Source: Flintibacter faecis (GTDB lineage Bacteria; Bacillota; Clostridia; Oscillospirales; Oscillospiraceae). From it: 64,000 bases of DNA. Both the position numbers and the translations under genes were made by a program. Each line of letters opens with the position of its first letter. Position 1 is the stretch's first letter. The stretch covers positions 62,001 through 126,000 of the forward strand of contig NZ_JACOPN010000002.1 of NCBI RefSeq assembly GCF_014287875.1, given 5' to 3'. The notes under the pieces were generated by a model. The model was not told the DNA's origin and ran no database searches. It was given only the letters and a program-made list of their open reading frames with translations. Positions 34,260 through 41,291 of the stretch are shown here, one piece after another.

Positions 34260-34877
34260 ATGCTGAAAGAGGAGAGCAAGCAGGCTGTTTCTCAGTTCTT
34301 CGCCGCTGTGGACCAGGAGTTCAACGCCTTTTTAAAGGCCCGCAGCCCCCAGGACTATGAGGCCGCCGCCCAGCTGATCCTGGAATCCCAGGCCCACGGC
34401 GGACGGCTCCACGTCACCGGCATCGGCAAGTGCAGCCATGTGTCCACCTATGCCGCCTCTCTGTTTTCTTCCACCGGAAACCCCGCCTATTACCTCCACG
34501 GCACCGAGGCCGTCCACGGCTCCTGCGGCCAGCTGGTGGCCGGGGATGTGGTCATCGCCATCTCCAACTCCGGCGAGACCGGCGAGCTGAAGGCCACCGT
34601 CCTGGCCGTGAAGAACAACGGCTGCAAGGTCATCGGCGTGTCCGGCAACCCGGACAGCTGGCTGGCCCACGAGAGCGACGCCTTCCTGGTGGCCGGCGTG
34701 AAGCAGGAGGGCGGCCCCCTGAACCGGGCCCCCCGGAACTCTGTCCTGGCCGAGCTGCTCACCCTGCAGGCCCTGTCCGTGGCCCTGCAGGTGGAGAAGG
34801 ACTGGGACCCCGTGAAGTACGTCCGCTGCCACCCCGGCGGAAAGCTGGGCCAGCTGCGGGACAACGAGAAGAAGTAA
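34260..34877 (+). CDS. SIS-domain sugar-phosphate isomerase-like protein
   Basis: The 205-residue protein is a single SIS domain with GRLHVTGIGKCSHVSTYAAS, SSTGNPAYYLHGTEAVHGSC, VVIAISNSGETGELKATVLA and IGVSGNPDSWLAHESDAFLV. This is the pattern of KdsD/GutQ arabinose-5-phosphate isomerases without their CBS domains. Glu and His residues of the active site are kept (HGTEAVHG). It should interconvert an aldose and ketose phosphate in the cytosol. It sits between kinase and mutarotase genes of the TRAP cluster. An AAGGAG site precedes the ATG. Confidence 0.88.
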   Translation: MLKEESKQAVSQFFAAVDQEFNAFLKARSPQDYEAAAQLILESQAHGGRLHVTGIGKCSHVSTYAASLFSSTGNPAYYLHGTEAVHGSCGQLVAGDVVIAISNSGETGELKATVLAVKNNGCKVIGVSGNPDSWLAHESDAFLVAGVKQEGGPLNRAPRNSVLAELLTLQALSVALQVEKDWDPVKYVRCHPGGKLGQLRDNEKK

Positions 34878-34896
34878 TGTAAGGGAGGTTTTTCAC

Positions 34897-35304
34897 ATGC
34901 TCACAGGTAAGCTGATCCACCCGGACATCATGGCCGCCCTGGCCCTGTGCGGCCACGGGGACAAGGTCCTCATCGCCGACGGCAACTATCCCCTGGACTC
35001 CAAGAGCGGCGAGGCTGAGACCGTCTATTTAGGGCTGACCCCCGGCCTGCCCACCGTCACCGACGTGCTGCAGGCCATCCAGAGCGCAGTGAACATCGAA
35101 AAGGCGGAGGTCATGGACCCCGCCGACGGCACCGCCCCCGAGATCTTCGTCCAGTTCCAGTCCATGCTGGGCGGTATGGAGCTGAGCAAGCTGGGCCGGT
35201 ATGAGTTCTACGACGCCTGCTGCCAGCCCGGCGTGCGGCTGGCCATCTCCACCGGCGAAAAGCGCACCTTCGCCAACCTCCTCATCACCATCGGCGTGGC
35301 CTGA
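34897..35304 (+). CDS. RbsD/FucU family sugar mutarotase
   Basis: The 135-residue protein has LIHPDIMAALALCGHGDKVL at the start, with the conserved catalytic histidine and the aspartate of LIADGNYPLD, and an FYDACCQPGVRLAISTGEKR-like end. The family interconverts sugar anomers or pyranose and furanose forms (ribose for RbsD, fucose for FucU). The sequence lies nearer FucU in length and in the ADGNYP segment. It closes the TRAP-lyase-kinase-isomerase operon and is followed by a strong terminator, which supports a reducing-sugar intermediate in the pathway. Confidence 0.9.
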   Translation: MLTGKLIHPDIMAALALCGHGDKVLIADGNYPLDSKSGEAETVYLGLTPGLPTVTDVLQAIQSAVNIEKAEVMDPADGTAPEIFVQFQSMLGGMELSKLGRYEFYDACCQPGVRLAISTGEKRTFANLLITIGVA

Positions 35305-35326
35305 ACCACCTGAATTTTCCTAACCT

Positions 35327-35366
35327 GACCGCCGCTGCAGGGGCGCTCCTGCGGCGGCGGTCTTTT
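35327..35366 (+). terminator. Terminator of the TRAP/sugar operon
   Basis: Arms GACCGCCGCTGCAGG and CCTGCGGCGGCGGTC (one unpaired base) with a 6-base loop and a TTTTGC tail. Confidence 0.85.
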
Positions 35367-35427
35367 GCATGTTTTCAGGATATCAGGGCAGACTAAGGGC
35401 ATCTATCACACCCGGAGGTCGATGCCC

Positions 35428-36246
35428 ATGTCCCGTTTCCGCCCTTCTAAGGGGCCTGTTCTGGCCGGACTGGCCCTATGCCTGATCCTCGCCGCAGTCT
35501 GTTATGGCGCACAGCAGCCCCTGGCCCCCGCCGCAGGTCCTGCGGCCATCCCCGCCTCCACAGACAACTGGGGTCTGTCCTTCCCGCAGGAGGGCCAGAC
35601 CCCCGTGGGCAACGCCAGCCCGGAGGAGCTGGCCAAATACAACGCCCGCTTTCTGGGGGACACGTCCCAGAAAGTCATCTATCTCACCTTTGACTGCGGC
35701 TATGAGAATGGCTATACCGACGCCATTCTGGATGCATTGAAAAAGCACCGCGCCCCCGCCGCCTTTTTCGTGGTGGGCAATATGGTCGAGACTGCCCCCG
35801 ACGTAGTCCGCCGCATGGCTCAGGAGGGGCACATCGTGGGCAACCACACCTTCCACCACCCGGACATGTCCGCCATCGCCGACCAGGCCGCCTTTCAGAA
35901 GGAGCTGGACAGCCTGGCGCAGCTCTATCAGCAGACCACGGGCCGGACCATGCCCCGGTATTACCGCCCGCCCCAGGGCAAATATAACCTGGAAAATCTG
36001 AAGCAGGCCCAGGCCCTGGGCTATCAGACCATCTTCTGGAGCCTGGCCTATGTGGACTGGTACGCAGACGACCAGCCCACGGCCGAGCAGGCATTTGGCA
36101 AGCTCCTCCCCCGCATCCACAGCGGGGCCATCGTTCTGCTCCACGCCACCTCCCGCACCAATGCGGAGATCCTGGATGAGCTGCTCACCCGGTGGGAAAA
36201 CATGGGCTATACCTTCGCCTCCCTGGATCAGCTGCCCACCCTGTGA
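35428..36246 (+). CDS. pdaA: Polysaccharide deacetylase, PdaA-like (muramic delta-lactam type)
   Basis: The product has 272 residues from the ATG at 35428; the ATG at 35422 is also possible, but 35428 is better spaced from GGAGG. A signal anchor spans about residues 9-28. The NodB deacetylase domain has FDCGYENGYTDAILDALKK, GHIVGNHTFHHPDMS (metal histidines), YYRPPQGKYN and IHSGAIVLLHATS. The FDCGYENGYT and FWSLAYVDW stretches closely match PdaA, which prepares muramic acid for the delta-lactam of spore cortex peptidoglycan. It stands alone between terminator and rpmB. It supports a spore-forming host. Confidence 0.88.
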   Translation: MSRFRPSKGPVLAGLALCLILAAVCYGAQQPLAPAAGPAAIPASTDNWGLSFPQEGQTPVGNASPEELAKYNARFLGDTSQKVIYLTFDCGYENGYTDAILDALKKHRAPAAFFVVGNMVETAPDVVRRMAQEGHIVGNHTFHHPDMSAIADQAAFQKELDSLAQLYQQTTGRTMPRYYRPPQGKYNLENLKQAQALGYQTIFWSLAYVDWYADDQPTAEQAFGKLLPRIHSGAIVLLHATSRTNAEILDELLTRWENMGYTFASLDQLPTL

Positions 36247-36288
36247 GCACCCCATTCAAAAACTTTTTTATTTATTTTTAAAAAAGAC

Positions 36289-36317
36289 TTGCATTCTGCC
36301 GCAAAAGCTGGTATGAT
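36289..36317 (+). promoter_or_regulatory. Promoter of rpmB
   Basis: TTGCAT (36289-36294) and TATGAT (36312-36317) are 17 bases apart, with an AT-rich stretch just upstream that could act as an UP element. Confidence 0.75.
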
Positions 36318-36368
36318 ACCAGTCGAGGCTTTTTGATAAGCGATTCTCATAGCGAGGAGGTAAGCAAC

Positions 36369-36557
36369 ATGGCCAAATGCGAATTCTGCGACAAGGGCGT
36401 CACCTTCGGCATTCAGGTGTCCCACTCTCATCGCCGTTCCAACCGCACCTGGAAGCCCAACGTGAAGCGCGTGAAGGCGATCGTGAAGGGCACCCCCACT
36501 CACGTGTACGTCTGCACCAGATGCCTCCGTTCCGGTAAGGTCACCCGCGCTGTGTAA
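36369..36557 (+). CDS. rpmB: 50S ribosomal protein L28
   Basis: The 62-residue protein starts MAKCEFCDKGVTFGIQVSHS and has the typical RTWKPNVKRVKA segment. Two CXXC pairs (CEFC near residue 4 and CTRC near residue 52) make this a zinc-binding form of L28. A GAGGAGG site precedes the ATG at 36369. It stands as a single gene with strong promoter and terminator. Confidence 0.96.
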   Translation: MAKCEFCDKGVTFGIQVSHSHRRSNRTWKPNVKRVKAIVKGTPTHVYVCTRCLRSGKVTRAV

Positions 36558-36573
36558 TGGAATATGGCAACTA

Positions 36574-36609
36574 AAAACAGCCGCCTTTTTCGGGCGGCTG
36601 TTTTTCTTT
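36574..36609 (+). terminator. Terminator of rpmB
   Basis: Arms AAAAACAGCCGCC and GGGCGGCTGTTTTT with a short T-rich loop, followed by CTTTTG. Confidence 0.85.
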
Positions 36610-36680
36610 TGTCCCGGCGCTTGCTTTTGGTCGGACGTTCTGATATATTAAAGTCAGACAAACAGAAAGGTGGGATACTC

Positions 36681-37313
36681 ATGGGGATGATACATCCAGC
36701 GCCCCGGCGGTGTTTGGCGGCGGCCTGCGGCGGCGTATTTCTCGCGGCCATGCTCCTCCTGCCCTCCTGCGGGGTGCAGCATACAGCAGACCCCGTCCAG
36801 GACTTTCAGGCGCAGCTGACAGAGCGTGCCGTGCCCTTTGTGGGCTCTGACAAGCAAGAGCCCCGAGACTTTATGCCGGACTCCATTCAGTACGGCCACT
36901 TCTCCTCCCCGTCGTCTGACGAGCTGTGTGCCCTCTTCAAGTATACGTCCCTGATCCACCCGGAGGGGCTGGACCGGACCCTGGCCGTGGTCTATGATGC
37001 GGAGGACCTGTCTGTGGTGGCCAGCCACGAATTCGTCGCGGACCAGGTCCAGCTTCAATTTCTCCCCGCCAAAGACGGGCGGGACTATGTGCTCTATCTG
37101 GGCACCGTCACCTATCAGGGTATCTCCACCTATGACCTGCAGCTGTTCCAGATCGGCAATTCGGCCTGGAAGCCCGTCTCCGCAGACCTCCCCCAGTCTG
37201 AGGACGGCGCATACTCCCTCACCGACCGGGCCATCCTGCGCCTGAACGGGGACCACACCTACACGTCCTATGTGTGGGACCAGGAGGCAGAGTGCTTTAT
37301 AAAAGACGGCTGA
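36681..37313 (+). CDS. Putative lipoprotein of unknown function
   Basis: The product has 210 residues from the ATG at 36681 (AAAGGTGGG site). The signal peptide ends in lipobox LLPSC, with the lipidated residue Cys30. The rest is a soluble domain with alternating strand-type stretches (RTLAVVYDAEDLSVVASHEF, DYVLYLGTVTYQGISTYDLQ). No family was recognised. It should sit on the outer membrane face. It is a single gene with a terminator after it. Sequence composition is like the chromosome, so it is probably native. Confidence 0.75.
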   Translation: MGMIHPAPRRCLAAACGGVFLAAMLLLPSCGVQHTADPVQDFQAQLTERAVPFVGSDKQEPRDFMPDSIQYGHFSSPSSDELCALFKYTSLIHPEGLDRTLAVVYDAEDLSVVASHEFVADQVQLQFLPAKDGRDYVLYLGTVTYQGISTYDLQLFQIGNSAWKPVSADLPQSEDGAYSLTDRAILRLNGDHTYTSYVWDQEAECFIKDG

Positions 37314-37332
37314 TTTTTTCCCCCGATCAAAA

Positions 37333-37375
37333 ACCGACAGAGCCTGCCCGTTTGCAAGCTCTGTCGGTCTTTTGT
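37333..37375 (+). terminator. Terminator of the lipoprotein gene
   Basis: Arms ACCGACAGAGC and GCTCTGTCGGT with a 14-base loop, then CTTTTG. Confidence 0.8.
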
Positions 37376-37389
37376 TTGGCACCCGGGGC

Positions 37390-37518
37390 TGTCATTCCGA
37401 GGAGCGAAGCGACGTGGGAATCCGTCCTCTCGTCCCCGCAGTCCTTTCTCGCAGGATAGACTTTCGGATCAGGAGCACGGATCGCTGCGTCGGGGCTTCG
37501 CCCCTCCTCGCAATGACA
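37390..37518. repeat. MITE-like dispersed repeat element (129 bases)
   Basis: The ends TGTCATTCCGAGG and CCTCGCAATGACA form a terminal inverted repeat with one mismatch. Inside are shorter stems such as GAGGAGCGAAGC and GGGGCTTCGCCCC. Sequences of this kind (TGTCATT-GAGGAGCGAAGCGA) recur in many Clostridia genomes as non-coding dispersed repeats. Only one copy lies in this window. Confidence 0.65.
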
Positions 37519-37537
37519 AGCTCCCGGTCCGAATCGC

Positions 37538-38179
37538 TTATCCCTCTTTCGCCGCTCTCCAGGGCACGTCCTGAAAGCGCTCTCCGGCCTCCAGGACCTC
37601 CACCCCTCCGGCGGTGACGTCCAGGACGTGGGCGGCAAACTCTGCGGAGCGCTCCTCGGGCAGCAGACAGGACAGCACCACGTCCGCCCCATAGTCCACC
37701 TGCTCCACCACGCCGGAGAAGGCGGCCACCTCCCGGCGCATCCCCTCGAACTGGGCGTAAGTGCAGGGCACCTCCATGGCCACCCAACGGCGGACCACAG
37801 AGACCCCGGCGGCATCCAGGGCGTCCTTGGCGCTTTGGGTATAGGCCCGCACCAGGCCCCCGGCCCCCAGCAGCACCCCGCCGAAATACCGGGTGACCAC
37901 GCAGCACACGTTCTCCACGCCCTCCCGCTGGAACACGTTCAGCATGGGCTGGCCCGCCGTGCCCTGGGGCTCCCCGTCGTCGGAGTAGCGCACGGCCCCG
38001 TCCCGGATGAGATAGCACCAGCAGTTGTGCCGGGCGTCGTAGTGCTGTTTCTTCGTCTCCTCAATGCGCCGCCGGGCCTCCTCCTCCGAGGAGACCCGCC
38101 ACACCTGGCCGATGAAGCGAGAGCGCTTTTCCACCAGCTCCGTCTGGCTGTGCCCGGTGGGGATATAGTACTCCGTCAC
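37538..38179 (-). CDS. yigZ: YigZ/IMPACT family protein
   Basis: The 213-residue protein shows the UPF0029 N-terminal domain with EKRSRFIGQVWRVSSEEEAR, DARHNCWCYLIRDG, YSDDGEPQGTAGQPML and VTRYFGGVLLGAGGLVRAYT. The last is the family signature. A C-terminal DUF1949 domain follows. IMPACT proteins are linked to translation control in eukaryotes, while the bacterial function is unclear. The gene ends an apparent leftward run with hflX (43 bases upstream) and the flavin reductase gene. Confidence 0.92.
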   Translation of the reverse strand: MTEYYIPTGHSQTELVEKRSRFIGQVWRVSSEEEARRRIEETKKQHYDARHNCWCYLIRDGAVRYSDDGEPQGTAGQPMLNVFQREGVENVCCVVTRYFGGVLLGAGGLVRAYTQSAKDALDAAGVSVVRRWVAMEVPCTYAQFEGMRREVAAFSGVVEQVDYGADVVLSCLLPEERSAEFAAHVLDVTAGGVEVLEAGERFQDVPWRAAKEG

Positions 38180-38222
38180 TTAGGCTCCACCTTTCTGTCT
38201 CATTCCTGTCTCATTTGGCCTG

Positions 38223-39512
38223 TCAGTCCTCCCAGGGCTCTTTGTGGGGCTGCCAGCCCTCCACCAGGGGACCCAGCTGGCCGATGATCCTGGGGGTACA
38301 CACGGCCTTTACGTCGATGGTCTGGCCATACTCCACCGACTCCACCTTGGCCTGCTGGTACAGGGTCTCTAAAATGCCGCCCTTGTCATAGGGCAGGTGG
38401 ATGGTCACCCGGCGGGCCCCGTTGTCCAGCACGCCGCCGATGGCCTTGAGCAGGTCGTCCAGGCCCTCCCCCGTCTTGGCGGAGACGGACACCCGGCCCT
38501 TGCCGTGGGGGCGGATCTCCCCCTGCCACCGGTCGCACTTGTTGAACACCTCGATGCGGGGGGTGTGGTCAGCGCCCAGCTCGTGGATCAGCTTATCCAC
38601 CACCTCCGCCTGCTCCATCCACTCCTCGTTGGAGGCATCGATGACGTGGAGCAACAGATTGGCAAAGGACAGCTCCTCCAGGGTGGCTTTAAAGGCCTCC
38701 ACCAGGTGGTGAGGCAGCTTGCGGATAAATCCCACCGTGTCAGACAGCAGCACCGTGCAGGTGTCAGATATCTCCAGGGTGCGGGTGGTGGTGTCCAGGG
38801 TGTCGAACAGGCGGTTATTGGCGGGGATGTCCGCCCCGGTGAGGCGGTTGAGCAGGGTGGACTTGCCCGCATTGGTATAGCCCACGATGGCGACAACAGG
38901 CACCTCGTTTTTAATGCGGCGGTCCCGCTGGGTGGAGCGCACCCGGCGCACGTCCTTCAGCTCCCCCTCCAGCTTGGCGATCTTCCGGTGGATGTGCCGC
39001 CGGTCAGACTCCAGCTGGGTCTCGCCGGGGCCCCGGGTGCCGATGGCGCCCTCCTGGCGCTCCAGGTGCTTCCACATGCCCGTCAGCCGGGGCAGCAGAT
39101 ATTTATACTGGGCCAGCTCCACCTGCAGCCGCCCTTCTCTGGTCCGGGCCCGCTGGGCAAAGATGTCCAGGATCAGGGCGGAGCGGTCCAGCACCGAGAC
39201 GTTCAGCTCCTCGCTGAGCACCCGCTGCTGGGAGGGGGACAGGCTGTTGTCAAAGATGACCATGTCCGCGTTCATGGCGTGGACCAGCTCTTTCACCTCG
39301 GCCACCTTGCCCTCGCCGATGAAGGTGCGGGGGTCGGGGCTGTCCTTGGACTGCATGACCACCGCCGCCGTCTGGCCCCCCGCCGTCTCCAGCAGGGCGG
39401 CCAGCTCGTCCATGGACTCCTGGGTGGCGTTTTCCTCCCGGGGCAGGCTGAAGGCATCCAGCCCCACCAGCACCGCCCGTTCCTTTTTTTCTTGGGTATT
39501 GATGTCGGTCAT
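38223..39512 (-). CDS. hflX: GTPase HflX
   Basis: The 429-residue protein has the HflX N-terminal domain (ALLETAGGQTAAVVMQSKDS, TFIGEGKVAEVKEL, DNSLSPSQQRVLSEEL). The glycine-rich linker GTRGPGETQLESDRR is also typical. The G domain follows, with GYTNAGKST (G1), LFDTLDTTTR (G2), DTVGFIRKLP (G3) and NKCDR (G4). HflX binds ribosomes and rescues stalled or heat-damaged ones. It is cytosolic. It lies between yigZ and a flavin reductase gene with short gaps, suggesting co-transcription. Confidence 0.96.
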   Translation of the reverse strand: MTDINTQEKKERAVLVGLDAFSLPREENATQESMDELAALLETAGGQTAAVVMQSKDSPDPRTFIGEGKVAEVKELVHAMNADMVIFDNSLSPSQQRVLSEELNVSVLDRSALILDIFAQRARTREGRLQVELAQYKYLLPRLTGMWKHLERQEGAIGTRGPGETQLESDRRHIHRKIAKLEGELKDVRRVRSTQRDRRIKNEVPVVAIVGYTNAGKSTLLNRLTGADIPANNRLFDTLDTTTRTLEISDTCTVLLSDTVGFIRKLPHHLVEAFKATLEELSFANLLLHVIDASNEEWMEQAEVVDKLIHELGADHTPRIEVFNKCDRWQGEIRPHGKGRVSVSAKTGEGLDDLLKAIGGVLDNGARRVTIHLPYDKGGILETLYQQAKVESVEYGQTIDVKAVCTPRIIGQLGPLVEGWQPHKEPWED

Positions 39513-39549
39513 AGTTCCTCCCGTTTTCGGCCAGATACCAGGCGCGGTG

Positions 39550-40050
39550 TTACCGCACCAGGACCTCTACGATCTGGCCGATATACATGGTGTGATAGTC
39601 CTGCTGGGGATACCACTTTTCCTTCACGTCCTGGGGGATGTTGGCCGGGTCCATGGGCTGGACAAAGCGCTTGCGGCACACCAGCACCAGCTCCGCCTGG
39701 TCAAAATAGGGCGCGCCGCACTCCGCCGCCTGAACAGTGAAGCCGCACTCCTTCACCTTGTCCACCTCCCGGCCGCTCTTGCTGCCGCACAGGGACAGGG
39801 CCTTGCGATACTCCTCGCCGAAAAAGCACAGGGTGAAATACTCCTCCCGGTCCACGAACTCCTTGGTATAGCGCTGGGGACGGATGTAGCAGGTGGCCGC
39901 CGGGGCCCCCCAGATCACGCCCAGCCCGCCCCAGGAGGCCGTCATGGTGTTGCACCGCTCCCGGCTGCCGGCGGTAATGAGCATCCACTTGTCCCCGATG
40001 AGGGAAAACACATTCTCGTTCAGACTTTTCGGGTCTACCTTATGAAACAT
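39550..40050 (-). CDS. Flavin reductase family protein
   Basis: The 166-residue protein has the split-barrel flavin-binding fold. NTMTASWGGLGVIWGAPAAT matches the FMN-binding turn of the flavin reductase-like family, followed by IRPQRYTKEFVDREEYFTL. It probably reduces FMN or acts as an electron carrier similar to flavoredoxin. The ATG at 40050 has an AGGAGG site. It lies 37 bases before hflX on the same strand. Its partner is unknown. Confidence 0.88.
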   Translation of the reverse strand: MFHKVDPKSLNENVFSLIGDKWMLITAGSRERCNTMTASWGGLGVIWGAPAATCYIRPQRYTKEFVDREEYFTLCFFGEEYRKALSLCGSKSGREVDKVKECGFTVQAAECGAPYFDQAELVLVCRKRFVQPMDPANIPQDVKEKWYPQQDYHTMYIGQIVEVLVR

Positions 40051-40080
40051 AACACATACCTCCTGGCTTAAATATACGGA

Positions 40081-40113
40081 AAAAGCCGCACCGAATACCC
40101 GGTGCGGCTTTTA
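40081..40113 (-). terminator. Terminator of rpmE
   Basis: Arms AAAAGCCGCACCG and CGGTGCGGCTTTT flank a 6-base loop ten bases past the rpmE stop, with A/T runs on both sides. Confidence 0.8.
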
Positions 40114-40122
40114 TGGACGATC

Positions 40123-40326
40123 TTACTTGTCCAGACCGAACTTCTTGTTGAAACGGCTGACGCGGCCGCCAGTGTCTACCATCTTCTGCTTACCAGTGTA
40201 GAAGGGATGACACTTGGAGCACACCTCGACGCGGATGTCCTTCTTGGTGGAACCGGTCTCGATCACATTGCCACAGGCGCACCGAATCGTGGTCTGCTCG
40301 TAGTTAGGATGGATGCCTTCCTTCAT
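40123..40326 (-). CDS. rpmE: 50S ribosomal protein L31 (zinc-binding form)
   Basis: The 67-residue protein starts [20 protein letters not shown] and has [29 protein letters not shown]. The cysteines at CAC and CSKC are the zinc ligands of the C+ form of L31. It has its own promoter (below) and terminator. Confidence 0.96.
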   Translation of the reverse strand: MKEGIHPNYEQTTIRCACGNVIETGSTKKDIRVEVCSKCHPFYTGKQKMVDTGGRVSRFNKKFGLDK

Positions 40327-40377
40327 TTATATTCACCTCTTTCTCCCTGGAGGATTGTTTCGCACAATGCAACTGAT

Positions 40378-40406
40378 ATAATACCACAGGGCAAATGGAA
40401 ATGCAA
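40378..40406 (-). promoter_or_regulatory. Promoter of rpmE
   Basis: On the minus strand TTGCAT (40406-40401) and TATTAT (40383-40378) are 17 bases apart, about 52 bases before the ATG. Confidence 0.7.
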
Positions 40407-40574
40407 CTGTTTTTTGAAAAAAATTATTTTTTCGGTTTTTACAAGTACAGGCGTGGATTTTTCGCCTGATCATGCACTAATACATGGTTTCGGCGTATCT
40501 GCCCGCCCAATTCTTTTTGTTCCATCCGCCAAAACGGCCAGAGGTTTGTTTTGCTGAAATATGCGCGTTAGCTA

Positions 40575-40603
40575 TTGACAACTACAGTAAGCAATGGTAA
40601 ACT
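40575..40603 (+). promoter_or_regulatory. Promoter of the feoA-feoA-feoB operon
   Basis: Consensus TTGACA (40575-40580) and TAAACT (40598-40603) are 17 bases apart. The transcript would start about 40610. Confidence 0.7.
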
Positions 40604-40623
40604 TATTCCGCAAAAAAGGTTAG

Positions 40624-40656
40624 CCCCTGCAAACTTTTTTCATATATTTGCAGGGG
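40624..40656 (+). promoter_or_regulatory. Stem-loop in the feo 5' leader
   Basis: Perfect arms CCCCTGCAAA and TTTGCAGGGG enclose a 13-base T-rich loop and lie near the predicted mRNA 5' end. The feature may stabilise the mRNA or bind a regulator. Confidence 0.5.
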
Positions 40657-40683
40657 GACATGCGAAAGGAGCGGTTTCCCATT

Positions 40684-40893
40684 ATGCCATTAAGCTTTTC
40701 CACCACCGGCAGCGTGGTCACGATCAAAGATATCAAGGGAAAAGACGAGACCCGCCGTTTTCTGGAGAGTCTTGGCTTCGTCGTCGGCGGCAATGTGTCC
40801 GTGGTCTCTGAGATCGACGGCAATCTCATCGTCAACGTGAAGGAGAGCCGTGTGGCCATCAGCAAGAGCATGGCCAACCGGATCATGGTCTGA
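40684..40893 (+). CDS. feoA: FeoA family protein (first copy)
   Basis: The product has 69 residues from the ATG at 40684. It is a small SH3-like FeoA domain (VTIKDIKGKDETRRFLESLG, FVVGGNVSVVSEIDGNLIV, VKESRVAISKSMANRI). FeoA aids FeoB-driven ferrous iron import from the cytosolic side. It differs clearly from the second copy, so the pair is not a recent duplication. The AAGGAGCGG site is somewhat far from the ATG (11-12 bases). Confidence 0.92.
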   Translation: MPLSFSTTGSVVTIKDIKGKDETRRFLESLGFVVGGNVSVVSEIDGNLIVNVKESRVAISKSMANRIMV

Positions 40894-40958
40894 TGGGGGA
40901 CGCGGCGGTTCCATGCTGTGCCGCCGCGCTCTTTTAGGGAGAAAGGAGAATTTTTACG

Positions 40959-41183
40959 ATGAGCAAAACACTCAAGCAGGCCAAGGTGGGCGAGACGGTC
41001 ACCGTGCAGCGCCTTCAGGGCGAGGGCCCTGTGAAGCGCCGCATCATGGACATGGGCATCACCAAGGGCGCTTCGATCTTCGTGCGCAAGGTGGCCCCTC
41101 TGGGCGACCCCATCGAGGTCACCGTCCGGGGCTACGAGCTGTCCCTGCGTAAGGACGACGCCGGGCTCATCCTGGTGGACTAA
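40959..41183 (+). CDS. feoA: FeoA family protein (second copy)
   Basis: The 74-residue protein has KQAKVGETVTVQRLQGEGPV, IMDMGITKGASIFVRKVAPL and VTVRGYELSLRKDDA, the standard FeoA pattern and closer to the FeoA domain of the fusion at 9.6 kb than to its neighbour. It should bind FeoB or help its G domain. An AGAAAGGAG site precedes the start. A gap of 108 bases to feoB holds a terminator-like stem and a palindrome. Confidence 0.94.
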   Translation: MSKTLKQAKVGETVTVQRLQGEGPVKRRIMDMGITKGASIFVRKVAPLGDPIEVTVRGYELSLRKDDAGLILVD

Positions 41184-41212
41184 CACCTTATCCTGCCTTC
41201 GGGCGGGACAAA

Positions 41213-41240
41213 TTTGGGGCCAGATCTGTCCCCGTTTTTT
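41213..41240 (+). terminator. Attenuator-like hairpin between feoA and feoB
   Basis: GGGG and CCCC arms enclose CCAGATCTGT, itself partly self-complementary, and a run of seven Ts follows. It could reduce feoB expression from the upstream promoter. A second small stem, TCCTGCC/GGCGGGA, lies at 41191-41208. Confidence 0.55.
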
Positions 41241-41252
41241 TCAGTGAAATGG

Positions 41253-41266
41253 TTAGCTTTCGCTAA
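41253..41266 (+). promoter_or_regulatory. Candidate DtxR/IdeR-type iron box before feoB
   Basis: TTAGCTTTCGCTAA is a palindrome (TTAGC/GCTAA, 4-base spacer) in the feoB leader, 26 bases before the ATG. TTAG...CTAA half-sites are typical of DtxR-family metal regulators. A related half-site GGTTAGC lies at 40619-40625 before feoA. Confidence 0.5.
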
Positions 41267-41291
41267 TTATTCTAAGAAGGAGAGTTGATTC

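Larger units (their letters stand above)
40327..40683. other. Intergenic region between rpmE and feoA
   Basis: No gene is seen. It holds the rpmE promoter on the minus strand (40378-40406), the feo promoter at 40575-40603 and a 5' leader stem-loop at 40624-40656. The part from 40410 to 40570 shows nothing recognisable. Confidence 0.65.

Noticed and set aside
27395..35304. Naming the cluster as a sialic-acid (nan) operon.
   Set aside because: NanE, NagA, NagB and a ROK kinase are absent, and the lyase lacks the usual substrate loop; only the carrier type and YhcH agree.
37372..37617. Small plus-strand frame across the dispersed repeat.
   Set aside because: It reads through the MITE-like element and the opposite strand of yigZ, with no ribosome site or family match.
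40604..40683. Riboswitch in the feo leader.
   Set aside because: Only a simple stem-loop is present; the leader is too short for a known metal or cofactor riboswitch fold.
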